Source: Salinibacterium sp. dk2585
GTDB taxonomy: Bacteria; Actinomycetota; Actinomycetes; Actinomycetales; Microbacteriaceae
Length of the DNA: 64,000 nt
NCBI RefSeq assembly: GCF_008001035.1
Contig: NZ_CP042856.1
Coordinates: 434,001 to 498,000, forward strand
Reading direction: 5' to 3'
Of the stretch, positions 7,965 to 16,360 are shown piece by piece (the stretch's first letter is position 1; each line of letters starts with the position of its first letter). A program made the translations under genes and the position numbers. The notes below the pieces were generated by a model, which saw only the letters and a program-made list of their open reading frames with translations, was not told where the DNA came from and searched no databases.

Positions 7965-9822
7965 GTCGGTCGATCCTCACTGTGCTGCCGTCGGTGGTGG
8001 TGTTGTCGGCTATATGTGCCTCGGTGCTGGGCGGGAGGAGCATTGTGCATCCGAGCCGCGAGGCGCCGAACGAGTTGCCTGTGATGTTGAGTCCCGCGAT
8101 GGGGCCGCGACCCTTCTCGGCCACGTTGACCGTGCACCCGCCCCCAGAGACCCTGTTGTCGGAGAACGTCACGTGGGAGGTCACGCCCCGGTCCTGCGTG
8201 ATCTGGAGCGCCGCGTTGTAAGCGCCGCTGATGGTGTTGCCGCGGATGACGATGTCGCTGCCTGACTGCACCTGCACGCTGTCGTCGTGACTGGGCCCGC
8301 CGTTCCACGCGGGGTCGTGGGTGAAGTGAAGGTTGTCGTGGAGCCAGGACTCCTCGATGAGCACGTTGTCGCCGAAGATGTGCACGGAGTCGACGACACG
8401 TTGGATCTCGACTCTGCGCAGGGTGAAGCCGTAGCCGTACACGCCGCCAACGATCGGGGAGGGGTGCGAGGCAACGAGCTCGCTGTCGTGCACGAGCAGT
8501 CCCTTGGCCGCCGGGCTGCCCGCGAAGAGGAGTATCGCGCTGCTTGCGGCCTCACGCCCGCGGATGATGGTGTTGCGGATGATGACATCCGGTGCCTCGA
8601 CGCGGACGAAGCCGTGGATGTCGAGGGAGTCGATCACGGCGCCCGGGCTGGTGATGACGAGGTCTCCATCGAAGCGGCTGAGGGCGATCCCGGTCGGCAC
8701 CCCCGTATTGCCCGGCCCCGGTGCTGCCGGAGCAGGCGCGGCCGGGGCAGGTGCGGGCGAGGGCGCCGAGGGGCTCGGAGCAACCCTCTCGGACGTAGGC
8801 TGCGGCGCCCCCCTGCTGTCGAGTGCCCTGGCGATTACGGGCGCAAGCGTCCCCGTCAGCACGAGGGTCGCAACCGCCACAAGCCACCCAGCTGAGACCC
8901 GGTCGCGGCTGTCTCTGCGCCCTGTGGCCCGCGCACCCCCTGATGCCAACAGTGCGCGAATCCCCGCGAGCGAGCCGCGAGCGCTGGCCCACACCGGGCG
9001 CCACGGGTTGTGGAGGAACTGTCTCTTGCCGCCGCGCAGCATCACGCGCCGCGCATAATCGGGACTGAGCAAGAGCCAGCGCAACGCATCGGCTTTGGAG
9101 AGATGGCTGGCAGCGAAGAGCAGGCGGTTGCGGCAGTTGTAGTAGTAATAGGTCGCCGACTTCGCCGTGCCCGCGGCCAGCTGGGTGCCCCCGATGCTGT
9201 GGGTGATGCGGATGTCGGGGCGCACGATGAGGTGTCCCCCAGCGGCGACGCAGCGCCAGGAGAGATCGACGTCTTCCCAGTAGAGGAAATACCGGTCATC
9301 GAAACCGCCCGTCGCCTGCCATAGCTGGTCGCTGAAGGCGAGGCAGGCACCGGTGAGCCACCCGCCCGGCTCCGAACTGTCGGTGCCGGGCGCCGTCGTG
9401 GTGCGGCCCCCGCGCACGAGCACGGTGCCACCCGCGAACCAGTGGCCGCCGTCCGTGCCCGTGATGGTGGGAGCCACGAGGGCCAAGGGATGCTGTCGGG
9501 CGTGCTCTGCGAGGGCTGCGAGCGCCGCGACATCCGCCCGCGCGTCGGGGTTGATGGCGATGAAGGCATCGCATCCGAGGTCGCGGGCCCGTGCGACGCC
9601 ATGGTTGACGCCGGCGCCGAAGCCGACGTTCGGCCCACCCTCAAGGTGCCAACCGTGGATCCTCGCGAGGGCCGTGATGGCCCGCCGTTCCTCCGTGCTG
9701 CTGAAGTTGTCGACCACGATGAGCACGGCGTTGAGCCGGTCGAGGTCGAGCGTGCCGAAGTTCTCGTCGAGCAACGAGTGTGAGCCGAAGTTCACGACGA
9801 TGATGCCAAGGCGAGCGTTCAT
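7954..9822 (-). CDS. fusion protein: GT2 glycosyltransferase - transmembrane helix - secreted beta-helix domain
   Basis: A 622-residue single reading frame. Residues 1 to about 300 form a WbbL-type GT2 enzyme (IIVVNFGSHSLL, NPDARADV, GGFDDRYFLYWEDVDLSWR). A hydrophobic helix follows at about 309-333 (GWLVAVATLVLTGTL), then a Pro/Ala linker to about 370, and a beta-helix domain related to the proteins at 3371 and 4790 to the end. Topology should place the enzyme inside and the helix outside. ATG 9822 has AAGGAG six bases upstream and overlaps the flippase stop as ATGA. No ATG, GTG or TTG precedes the hydrophobic segment closely enough for a separate secreted protein. A hidden sequencing frameshift is the main alternative. 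Confidence 0.82.
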   Translation of the reverse strand: MNARLGIIVVNFGSHSLLDENFGTLDLDRLNAVLIVVDNFSSTEERRAITALARIHGWHLEGGPNVGFGAGVNHGVARARDLGCDAFIAINPDARADVAALAALAEHARQHPLALVAPTITGTDGGHWFAGGTVLVRGGRTTTAPGTDSSEPGGWLTGACLAFSDQLWQATGGFDDRYFLYWEDVDLSWRCVAAGGHLIVRPDIRITHSIGGTQLAAGTAKSATYYYYNCRNRLLFAASHLSKADALRWLLLSPDYARRVMLRGGKRQFLHNPWRPVWASARGSLAGIRALLASGGARATGRRDSRDRVSAGWLVAVATLVLTGTLAPVIARALDSRGAPQPTSERVAPSPSAPSPAPAPAAPAPAAPGPGNTGVPTGIALSRFDGDLVITSPGAVIDSLDIHGFVRVEAPDVIIRNTIIRGREAASSAILLFAGSPAAKGLLVHDSELVASHPSPIVGGVYGYGFTLRRVEIQRVVDSVHIFGDNVLIEESWLHDNLHFTHDPAWNGGPSHDDSVQVQSGSDIVIRGNTISGAYNAALQITQDRGVTSHVTFSDNRVSGGGCTVNVAEKGRGPIAGLNITGNSFGASRLGCTMLLPPSTEAHIADNTTTDGSTVRIDRRAQ

Positions 9823-11303
9823 GCTGTGCTCCTTGCCTTGGGAAGCATCCGGAAGATCGCGATGACCTCCACCAGGTCGCGTCGCACGCGCGGGATCAGC
9901 AGTGCACTCAGCGAGTAGACGCCGACCGCAGCGGCAGTGGCGGCGGCAAGCCCCGCCGCCACGCCGAGATCCTGCGTTCCCCAGACGGCGAAGCCCGCGG
10001 CGCTCGCCGACAGCGCCGCGAGGGCCAGCGAACGAAGTGCCGAGGCGAAGAGTCGGCGCGTGGGGATCACGGTGACCCGCGAGAGCCACCACAGCGAGAT
10101 GGGCCAGGCGATGGCTGGAGCGAGCGCGAAGCCCGCCGCGACCCCGATGACGCCCCACTGCGAGCCGAGCACGATGCATGCGATGCGGATGCCCGTGCTC
10201 ACGAGCGAGTAGCGCAGGAGCTCCCCCGTGAGAGCGCGTGACAGGTAGACCCAGTAGCCGACGTATGAGAGGGTCTGCAGGATGCCCGCGACGGCGAGGA
10301 GCCGGAGTACGGGAGCTGCCGCCATCCACGGCTCGCCAAGGAACACGAGTGTCAGTGGATCGGCCGCGCCGACGATAACGCTGAGGCCGGCGATGAGTGT
10401 CCATGAGAGGGCGAGCTGGCCCCGCAGGAGGAACTCGCCGAAGCGACCGTTGTCGTGCTCGAGCCGACTCAACACAGGGAGGGCGACGGTCGTCGAAGGC
10501 GTGCGCAGCTGGCTCAGCGGCACCATCAGGAGCTGGTAACCGCGGTTGTAGACGCCGAGATCCACGGCACCGAATCGCACGCCGATGATGACGGAGTCGA
10601 GGTTGTTGCCCACGTAGTTGATGAGTTGGGTTGCCGAGAGGTTCCAGCCGAAGCGAAGGAGCCCGCGCATGGGCGTCCCTCGGCGGGGGAGCCGCGGGAC
10701 CCACCCGGCCATCGCGGCGAACAGTACGACGAAGGCGAGCGCCTGCACGATCTGCTGCGCCACGAGCGCCCAATAGCCCCAGCCAAGCATCGCGGTCACG
10801 ATCGCCCCAGCCAGCGCCACCGTGGGAACCACCACCTCGATGATCGCGAGCGGGACAAAGCGCAGGCGCCGAACGAGGTCAGCGCGCCACTGGGCCGCCA
10901 TCCCGTTGATCGCGAAGGTCACCGCGAGCACGCGCGTGATGGGCTCGAGCAGCGCTTGGTCGTAGAGGGCCGCGACGAGCGGTGCCGCAAGGAACACGAC
11001 CCCGGTCAGTGCGACCCCGATGCCGGTGTTGACCCACCAGAGCGTGTCGCGTTGGGCCCTGCTGAGGTCGCGCGACTGGATCGCGGCGGAGGAGAGCCCG
11101 AAGTCTCGCAGGATCGAGCCGATTCCGATGACTGCTGCGACCATGGCGACGAGGCCGTAGTCGGCGGGCGCGAGCAGCCTCGCGAGCACCGCGACGGATG
11201 CCATCTGCACCAGAATGCGCAGGATCTGGCCGCTGACGGTGACGGTGGCTCCGCGGGCCGCCCTGCGGCCGAGCCCGGGCGACGCCGTGTCGCGGGCGGT
11301 CAC
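9819..11303 (-). CDS. oligosaccharide flippase, Wzx-like (MOP superfamily)
   Basis: A 494-residue integral membrane protein with about 12-14 hydrophobic helices and the typical N-terminal segment (LARLLAPADYGLVAMVAAVIG). It should move the lipid-linked EPS repeat unit across the cytoplasmic membrane in a Wzx/Wzy pathway. The GTG start at 11303 overlaps the preceding stop as GTGA, and its own stop overlaps the next start as ATGA. The Wzy-like polymerase (16357) and Wzz-like protein (15038) complete the export set. Confidence 0.9.
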   Translation of the reverse strand: MTARDTASPGLGRRAARGATVTVSGQILRILVQMASVAVLARLLAPADYGLVAMVAAVIGIGSILRDFGLSSAAIQSRDLSRAQRDTLWWVNTGIGVALTGVVFLAAPLVAALYDQALLEPITRVLAVTFAINGMAAQWRADLVRRLRFVPLAIIEVVVPTVALAGAIVTAMLGWGYWALVAQQIVQALAFVVLFAAMAGWVPRLPRRGTPMRGLLRFGWNLSATQLINYVGNNLDSVIIGVRFGAVDLGVYNRGYQLLMVPLSQLRTPSTTVALPVLSRLEHDNGRFGEFLLRGQLALSWTLIAGLSVIVGAADPLTLVFLGEPWMAAAPVLRLLAVAGILQTLSYVGYWVYLSRALTGELLRYSLVSTGIRIACIVLGSQWGVIGVAAGFALAPAIAWPISLWWLSRVTVIPTRRLFASALRSLALAALSASAAGFAVWGTQDLGVAAGLAAATAAAVGVYSLSALLIPRVRRDLVEVIAIFRMLPKARSTA

Positions 11304-12514
11304 GGGGTCACCCCGGTTTCGCGCGCCCTGCGGTAGGTTCCGCGCGCGGTCCGCACGGCCTGCATTGGCCGGTGCAGGGCGAGCCGGAGGAGGCCGAAGC
11401 CGCGATAGCGCGGCACGGTGCGGCCGGCGAGGCGAGCGCCGAGGAGCCGAGCGAAGAGGAGTTGGCGGCGACGTCGCTGGAGGGGCTGCACGGCGGCGAG
11501 CCGGTCGATGTGGAGGGGTGCCGCCACGATGACTCCCGCCGCGATCGCCCGCTCGACTACGTCGAGCCCGCGCGCGGTGCGAGCCACGAGCGCGCTGACC
11601 CCCTCGCTCTCGGTGAAGACGGGGTATCCACGGTCATCGGTGTGCCAGAAGTCAGCCGCGACGAGGTCAGCGCTCTCGCCCACCCCATCGGGGCACAGCT
11701 TGCAGCGCCACTGCGCGGTGGGGCCGAGGTGGGCGCCCCAGGAGTCGTCGTAGTCCGTGCTCACGGTGCGCCCGTCCGTAGCGATGGCGGTGAACCGACC
11801 CGGCCAGCCTCGACCTCGGTACCAGAGCTCCCGCAGGGGCGTGAGAGGCGGCATCCCGAGGAACTCGAGCAGCTTCTCGGTGGCATGCTGGCTCGGTGTG
11901 CCGGCGCAGAAGAACGAGATGAGCAGGGGAGCGTGCTGCCCGGGAGTCACGGAAGCCAGGGCGCGCAACGCCGCAACCTCGCACGGCTTACCCACGACCG
12001 CTGCGCCCGCATCCCGCACTGCCCCCACGCTCGCATTGGAGGTCGGCGCGTAGCGCGATCCCGCCGCCGCGAGCACCTCCTCCTTCGACTGGAGTGTCAC
12101 GCTCACGGTGCGACGCGGCTCAACCGCGTCAGCGGACGCACCGATCACCTTCGCCGCCTCGCCCCGCTCGAGGAGCCAGGTCGTGATGGCCGTGATCGCT
12201 CCCCCACTGCTGCCGCGGCGGCGAACCTCCGCGTCGCTCGCGTGGACCGTCCAGACTCCGAGATGGGGGCCCATCGTCGGGTGGCGACGAGACCCCGACG
12301 GGCGGGCCGCCGCGACACCGACCCCGGGGCACAGCTTGCGGAACGCCGCGGCGTCGCCGCGCGAACCGCGCGTGCCGGCAACCCTGGTCGGTCGCGCGTA
12401 GCCGTACTCGTTGAGGTGCATCCGCAGGCCGTCATCAAGCAGGGTGCAGGCCCCGCATCCGGAGCAGTTGCCCGACGCGACGACGGCAGCCACGGCCCCA
12501 TCCAAGGTCTTCAT
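11300..12514 (-). CDS. coenzyme F420 hydrogenase/dehydrogenase beta-subunit (FrhB) family protein
   Basis: A 404-residue iron-sulfur/flavin protein. The N-terminus has a ferredoxin-like CSGCGAC motif (about 18-24) with a fourth cysteine in KLCPGV, then an FrhB domain, then CKLCPDG and ADLVAADFW. FrhB relatives are often found in polysaccharide clusters next to pyruvyl transferases, where their exact role is not established; a redox step in sugar modification is likely. Here it overlaps the pyruvyl transferase gene by four bases, so the two proteins should be made together. Confidence 0.85.
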   Translation of the reverse strand: MKTLDGAVAAVVASGNCSGCGACTLLDDGLRMHLNEYGYARPTRVAGTRGSRGDAAAFRKLCPGVGVAAARPSGSRRHPTMGPHLGVWTVHASDAEVRRRGSSGGAITAITTWLLERGEAAKVIGASADAVEPRRTVSVTLQSKEEVLAAAGSRYAPTSNASVGAVRDAGAAVVGKPCEVAALRALASVTPGQHAPLLISFFCAGTPSQHATEKLLEFLGMPPLTPLRELWYRGRGWPGRFTAIATDGRTVSTDYDDSWGAHLGPTAQWRCKLCPDGVGESADLVAADFWHTDDRGYPVFTESEGVSALVARTARGLDVVERAIAAGVIVAAPLHIDRLAAVQPLQRRRRQLLFARLLGARLAGRTVPRYRGFGLLRLALHRPMQAVRTARGTYRRARETGVTP

Positions 12515-13581
12515 AGTGCCCTCCCAAGCGCGAGCTCGGCCTCGGCGAAGCTGGCCCTCGCGCGCTCAGCGACCGCGGAGGCGTTCGCCTCAAGGTCGAC
12601 CTCGCGCATCAGGCGCACGACCGCGGAGGCCGGGTCCGGCTCCGTGCGGAGGTCGACCGTCGCATCCCACTGCAGGTCAGCGAGCAGGGGAGCGAACTTG
12701 CGCGAGTACGCGAGCGGGATCGCCGGCGTGCCGACCGACAGCGCATTGAGGCACGCGTGCATGCGCGACGCGACAACGAGCCGAGAGGATGCCACGACCC
12801 CGCGCACATCGTCGAGTCCCGACGGCACGACCACAGGCAGGCCCCACTCGGCGCCGAGCATCCGTGCCACCGGCACGTCGTTGTCGGCTGCGTCGGAGTC
12901 GAGCACATGGGCGAGGAGGCTGACCTCGCGACCCTCGGCGAGCATCCCTTCGATCAGGTCACGAACCTTCGTGCGGTAGGCGGCTGCATCGACGTGGGGG
13001 TTCTCCTCCCAGAGCAGGCCTGACACATTGAGGAGCACGTCTCGCTCGCCGGTGCGAGGGCGGCTCGGCAACGCGAAGACGACATCGCTGCTGCGGGCAT
13101 CGACCGAGCGGCCATGCTGCCTCGCATAGTGTTCGCTCGCCGAGTCGCGGGCGATGACGGCTCGCGCGGTGCGGAGGGACTGGCAGCCGAGCATCCGCCC
13201 TCGCCTCGTCGTGAACGGGCCGATGGTCTGCGGCCCGAGTATGACTGGCGTGCCGGAGAGCCGAGTGCTTTCCGCGACGGCCGACATGATGCCCATGCGC
13301 CGGAGGCCGTAGCTGTCGGAGAAGCTGTCGCCCGCCCTCGTGTCGATGGCAAGGTCGAAACTCGCGAGCCAGCGCCGCATGCCCCTTCGGCCGGTGACCC
13401 ACTCGCGTGCCATCGAGCCGAAGGTTCCGAGGGGGAACTCTGGCCGCCGCATCCCGAAGCTGAGGAAGGTCGTCTCTGCGCCAGGCCACACACGCTGGGC
13501 GAGTGCCGTCGTGCCTACTGCGAGTGCGCGCACGCCGAGGTTGCTCGACTTCTCGTCTGCCCAGAGCACAAGGATTCGCAT
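12511..13581 (-). CDS. polysaccharide pyruvyl transferase family protein
   Basis: A 356-residue member of the CsaB/WcaK family, which transfers pyruvate from phosphoenolpyruvate to a sugar as a ketal. Visible features are the N-terminal ILVLWADEKSSNLGVRAL, VILGPQTIGPF, a central VLLNVSGLLW, and VVASRMHACLNALSVGTPAIPL, the conserved C-terminal nucleotide/PEP-site block. Pyruvylation gives the EPS negative charge. First gene of the minus-strand run that continues through the FrhB, Wzx, fusion, acetyltransferase and cytidylyltransferase genes. Confidence 0.88.
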   Translation of the reverse strand: MRILVLWADEKSSNLGVRALAVGTTALAQRVWPGAETTFLSFGMRRPEFPLGTFGSMAREWVTGRRGMRRWLASFDLAIDTRAGDSFSDSYGLRRMGIMSAVAESTRLSGTPVILGPQTIGPFTTRRGRMLGCQSLRTARAVIARDSASEHYARQHGRSVDARSSDVVFALPSRPRTGERDVLLNVSGLLWEENPHVDAAAYRTKVRDLIEGMLAEGREVSLLAHVLDSDAADNDVPVARMLGAEWGLPVVVPSGLDDVRGVVASSRLVVASRMHACLNALSVGTPAIPLAYSRKFAPLLADLQWDATVDLRTEPDPASAVVRLMREVDLEANASAVAERARASFAEAELALGRAL

Positions 13582-13617
13582 GGCTCAGCCCTCCACTCGC
13601 GAGCGGGCCGGGCTTGC

Positions 13618-13641
13618 AAACCGCCTCTTGTGGAGGCGAGA
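13618..13641. other. hairpin in divergent promoter region
   Basis: CGCCTC and GAGGCG arms (13621-13626 and 13632-13637) around TTGTG, between the divergent pyruvyl transferase and CDP-alcohol transferase genes. Function unknown; it could be an operator or a leader hairpin. Confidence 0.3.
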
Positions 13642-13665
13642 GTGCATGCACGACACTGAGTCACC

Positions 13666-14406
13666 ATGACCACGCGCGAGAGTTACTCGGATGCCCTCGG
13701 CCGGCTTCGTGCCGCGCAGAAGCCGGCCGCTCGGAGCGCCCCCGCCTACTCGCGCTACGTCAACCGGCGAATCGGGCGCGTGCTCGCCGCGGTATGCCAT
13801 TCCCTTGGGCTCAGCCCCAACGCGATCACAGGCATCAGTGCCGTCTTCACTTTCGTCGGCATCGCGATCCTGGCCCTCGTGCCACCCGGCGTCGGCGTGG
13901 GAATCTGCGTCGCGCTCCTGCTCCTGCTGGGCTACGCCTTCGACTCCGCCGACGGCCAGGTGGCGAGGCTGCGAGGGGTCAGCAGCCCGGCGGGGGAATG
14001 GCTCGACCACGTCGTCGACGCCACGAAGGTCTCCGCGATGCCCCTCGCGCTCGCCGTGGGCTTCTACCGCTTCGACGCGGTTGAGCGCTGGTGGCTGCTC
14101 GTGCCGATCCTGTCGGCCGTCGTCTCTGCCGTCCTCTTCTTCGCGATGATCCTCACCGAGCAGCTGCGGCGCCAGCACGGTGCCGCCTCGCTCGCAACGG
14201 ATGGGCCGGGGCGTCCGTCGTGGCTCCGCGCCGTGCTCGTGCTGCCCATGGACTACGGGGTGCTGTGCCTGTCGTTCCTGTTTCTCGGGGCAATGCCGGT
14301 GTTCCTCGCGTTGTACACCTTCATCGCGGCGGCGACCGCGCTGTTCCTGATTGCGGCCCTCGTCAAGTGGTTCCGAGAGATGACGACGCTCGGGCGCCCG
14401 GCATGA
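13666..14406 (+). CDS. CDP-alcohol phosphatidyltransferase family protein
   Basis: A 246-residue membrane enzyme with about six helices and the full family signature DG...AR...G...D...D, seen as DSADGQVAR from residue 93, with the final aspartates at 114 and 118. Family members join a CDP-linked group to an alcohol to make phospholipids. With a cytidylyltransferase gene at the same locus, it may transfer a CDP-activated polyol to a lipid or glycan, but ordinary phospholipid synthesis is equally possible. Divergent from the pyruvyl transferase gene. Confidence 0.88.
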   Translation: MTTRESYSDALGRLRAAQKPAARSAPAYSRYVNRRIGRVLAAVCHSLGLSPNAITGISAVFTFVGIAILALVPPGVGVGICVALLLLLGYAFDSADGQVARLRGVSSPAGEWLDHVVDATKVSAMPLALAVGFYRFDAVERWWLLVPILSAVVSAVLFFAMILTEQLRRQHGAASLATDGPGRPSWLRAVLVLPMDYGVLCLSFLFLGAMPVFLALYTFIAAATALFLIAALVKWFREMTTLGRPA

Positions 14407-14439
14407 TGCTGCTTCGCCCTCGACGCTGGGAGGTCCCAC

Positions 14440-15081
14440 ATGGCCGACACCAAGCCCGCAGAAGAGACGCGGCCGGATGGCGCGCGGCGCCGACTGCTCT
14501 TTGCGATAGCGGCTGCCGCAGCGATCGTGCTTGGGCTCGGCCTCGTTGCGCTGTATCTCGCCGTCGGTCAGGAGGAGGGCAGGGAGACCCCCGGGATGCA
14601 GACGCCGGGCGCGAGTAGCACCCCATCCGCCACCCCGAGTTCGACGCCCGTGGAACGGGATGCTGACGGCGGCACCCCTCCCGCGGACGACGCCGCGGAG
14701 GAAGTGCCCGTCGGTGAGCAGGTGGAGCTCGGTGCCGGTGTCACGGCGGAGGTCACGGATGTCGTCCCTTTCGCGGCGGAAGGACGCGGCGTCGGGGAGA
14801 CGAGCGGTCCAGCCCTGCGCTTCGTGCTGGTCGTCACCAACGGCTCCGGCAATCCGATCTCGCTTGATGGCGCGAGCGTGAACCTTTACTACGGAGACGA
14901 CACGACGCCGGCTTCGCCGCTGCTCAACGACGAGAGCGCTGACCCGCTCGGGGGCGAGCTCGCGCCGGCCGGGACCGCGCGCGGCACCTACATCTTTTCC
15001 GTCCCTGAGGACCAACACGATTCGTACCGCCTCGAGTTCAGCCACGCTGCAGGCTCTGGACGGGTGCTTTTCCGCCCTTAG
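14440..15081 (+). CDS. membrane-anchored extracytoplasmic protein with Ig-like (DUF4352-type) domain
   Basis: A 213-residue protein with a short cytoplasmic tail, one transmembrane helix (about 22-45), a Thr/Ser/Pro linker (about 50-80) and a C-terminal beta-sandwich-like region with LRFVLVVTNGSGNPISL and GTYIFSVPEDQHDSYRLEFS, resembling DUF4352 domains. Such domains are found on exported actinobacterial proteins of unknown function. The gene lies 33 bases after the CDP-alcohol transferase, probably in the same transcript. Its last 44 bases overlap the 3' end of the convergent Wzz-like gene. Confidence 0.65.
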   Translation: MADTKPAEETRPDGARRRLLFAIAAAAAIVLGLGLVALYLAVGQEEGRETPGMQTPGASSTPSATPSSTPVERDADGGTPPADDAAEEVPVGEQVELGAGVTAEVTDVVPFAAEGRGVGETSGPALRFVLVVTNGSGNPISLDGASVNLYYGDDTTPASPLLNDESADPLGGELAPAGTARGTYIFSVPEDQHDSYRLEFSHAAGSGRVLFRP

Positions 15082-16360
15082 CGCGCGGCGTCGACATCCT
15101 TGCGCGCAGACGAGCCGCGAGCCCCGCCCTCGAGTGGCCGTGTTCGCTGGTGCCGGCAGACGACATACGGGCCTCGTCGAGGATGATGCCCCGCGTCGGG
15201 AGACCTGCGGCTGAGAGTTGCTGGAGCGCTGCGTGCAGGTGCTCCGCCCTGACGGCTCCCGCATGCACGACCACGAGGGCGCCCGAGGCGAAAGCGCCGA
15301 GGATGGCGGCGTCGGCCGAGGCGGCGATCGACGGGGCCGACACGAGCACGGTGTCGACCTCCTCCTGTCGTTTCGAGAGCCCCGCTCGGAAGGACTCCAG
15401 CGCGGGCGCGTCGTCCGGGGTGTGCGCCTGCGTGCCCCGATGGCCGAGGTCGCCCACCATGGCTGCTGCAGGCAGGCCGATGGCCGTCAGGGTCGAAGCG
15501 AGCTCATCGGTGAGGCCCGACACCTCGGCTCGGCGTGCGGCCGGCGTGACGATGAGTGCCGCGCTCGGATCGCTTGCAAGCGAGTGACGCAACGCTGCGG
15601 CAAGGAGTCGGACTCCTTGGGATGCATGATCTGGGCGCCGCCGCGCGAGTGTGCCCAGCACGGGCGCATCCGTGAGGGCTGCGATGTCGGCAACCGTGCG
15701 TAGCCTGGTGTCGGCACGCAGCCTCACCATTGCCGCCAGCACGCCGGCCAGAAGGCCGAGAAGGAGACCAGCCGCAAGGTTCACCTGCAGGCGCGGACTC
15801 GAAGGTGAGCTTGGTGGCGACGCGGATGCGATGGTCGTCACCGTAAGGAGCGGGCCGAGCTCATCGTCTGCCGGCGAGTGGGCCACGGCGTAGCTCGAGA
15901 GGCTGCCAGCGACCGCGTTTGCGATGGATGCTGCGGCGCGCGGTGAGGTGTCGGTCGCCGCGATATGCAGCACTGAGGTGTTCGGTGGAGTCGTCACGGC
16001 GAGTCGCCCGGCGAGGGCCGCCGGGGAGATGGTGAGGCCGAGTTCCCTCACGACGGGCTGGAGGATCGTCGTCGAGGTGGCGAGCTCCGCGTACGACAGC
16101 ATCTCGGAGCGGGTGTATGCGGCGCCCTGGTTGATGTCGGTCGCCGAGGAACTGTAGGCGAGTGAGAGTTGGAGGCTCGCCCTGGAAGTGTATTCGGGAG
16201 TGGCGGCCGATGTGAATGCCATGGCGGCGACGACTCCGAGCACCGCACCTGCGGCGACGAGCCAGGACTGCCGCAGCATCCTGCGCAGGGCGAAGCGGGG
16301 CTGTGGGGATCGAGCGGGCGGCGTGGCCGGGCGGTCAACCGCTGCAGGTGAGTGGGTCAT
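15038..16360 (-). CDS. Wzz-type polysaccharide co-polymerase with degenerate BY-kinase-like domain
   Basis: A 440-residue EPS chain-length regulator. A short cytoplasmic tail is followed by a first membrane helix (about 35-55), a Wzz extracytoplasmic domain with SRASLQLS and TILQPVVRELGL, and a second helix (about 215-237), then a Rossmann-like cytoplasmic region. In BY-kinases this last region has a Walker A P-loop; here the position reads VTPAARRAEVSGL with no GK[ST], and the Walker B-like strand reads VLVSAP. Kinase activity is therefore unlikely. No tyrosine cluster closes the protein. ATG 16360 overlaps the Wzy stop as ATGA. Confidence 0.8.
   Translation of the reverse strand: MTHSPAAVDRPATPPARSPQPRFALRRMLRQSWLVAAGAVLGVVAAMAFTSAATPEYTSRASLQLSLAYSSSATDINQGAAYTRSEMLSYAELATSTTILQPVVRELGLTISPAALAGRLAVTTPPNTSVLHIAATDTSPRAAASIANAVAGSLSSYAVAHSPADDELGPLLTVTTIASASPPSSPSSPRLQVNLAAGLLLGLLAGVLAAMVRLRADTRLRTVADIAALTDAPVLGTLARRRPDHASQGVRLLAAALRHSLASDPSAALIVTPAARRAEVSGLTDELASTLTAIGLPAAAMVGDLGHRGTQAHTPDDAPALESFRAGLSKRQEEVDTVLVSAPSIAASADAAILGAFASGALVVVHAGAVRAEHLHAALQQLSAAGLPTRGIILDEARMSSAGTSEHGHSRAGLAARLRARMSTPRAKGGKAPVQSLQRG

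Noticed and set aside
9823-10773. Extension of the glycosyltransferase fusion frame to 939 codons
   Set aside because: The extra part is antisense-like noise inside the flippase gene; ATG 9822 has a good Shine-Dalgarno and fits the GT2 start.
11372-12979. 535-codon plus-strand frame
   Set aside because: Shadow of the FrhB and pyruvyl transferase genes.
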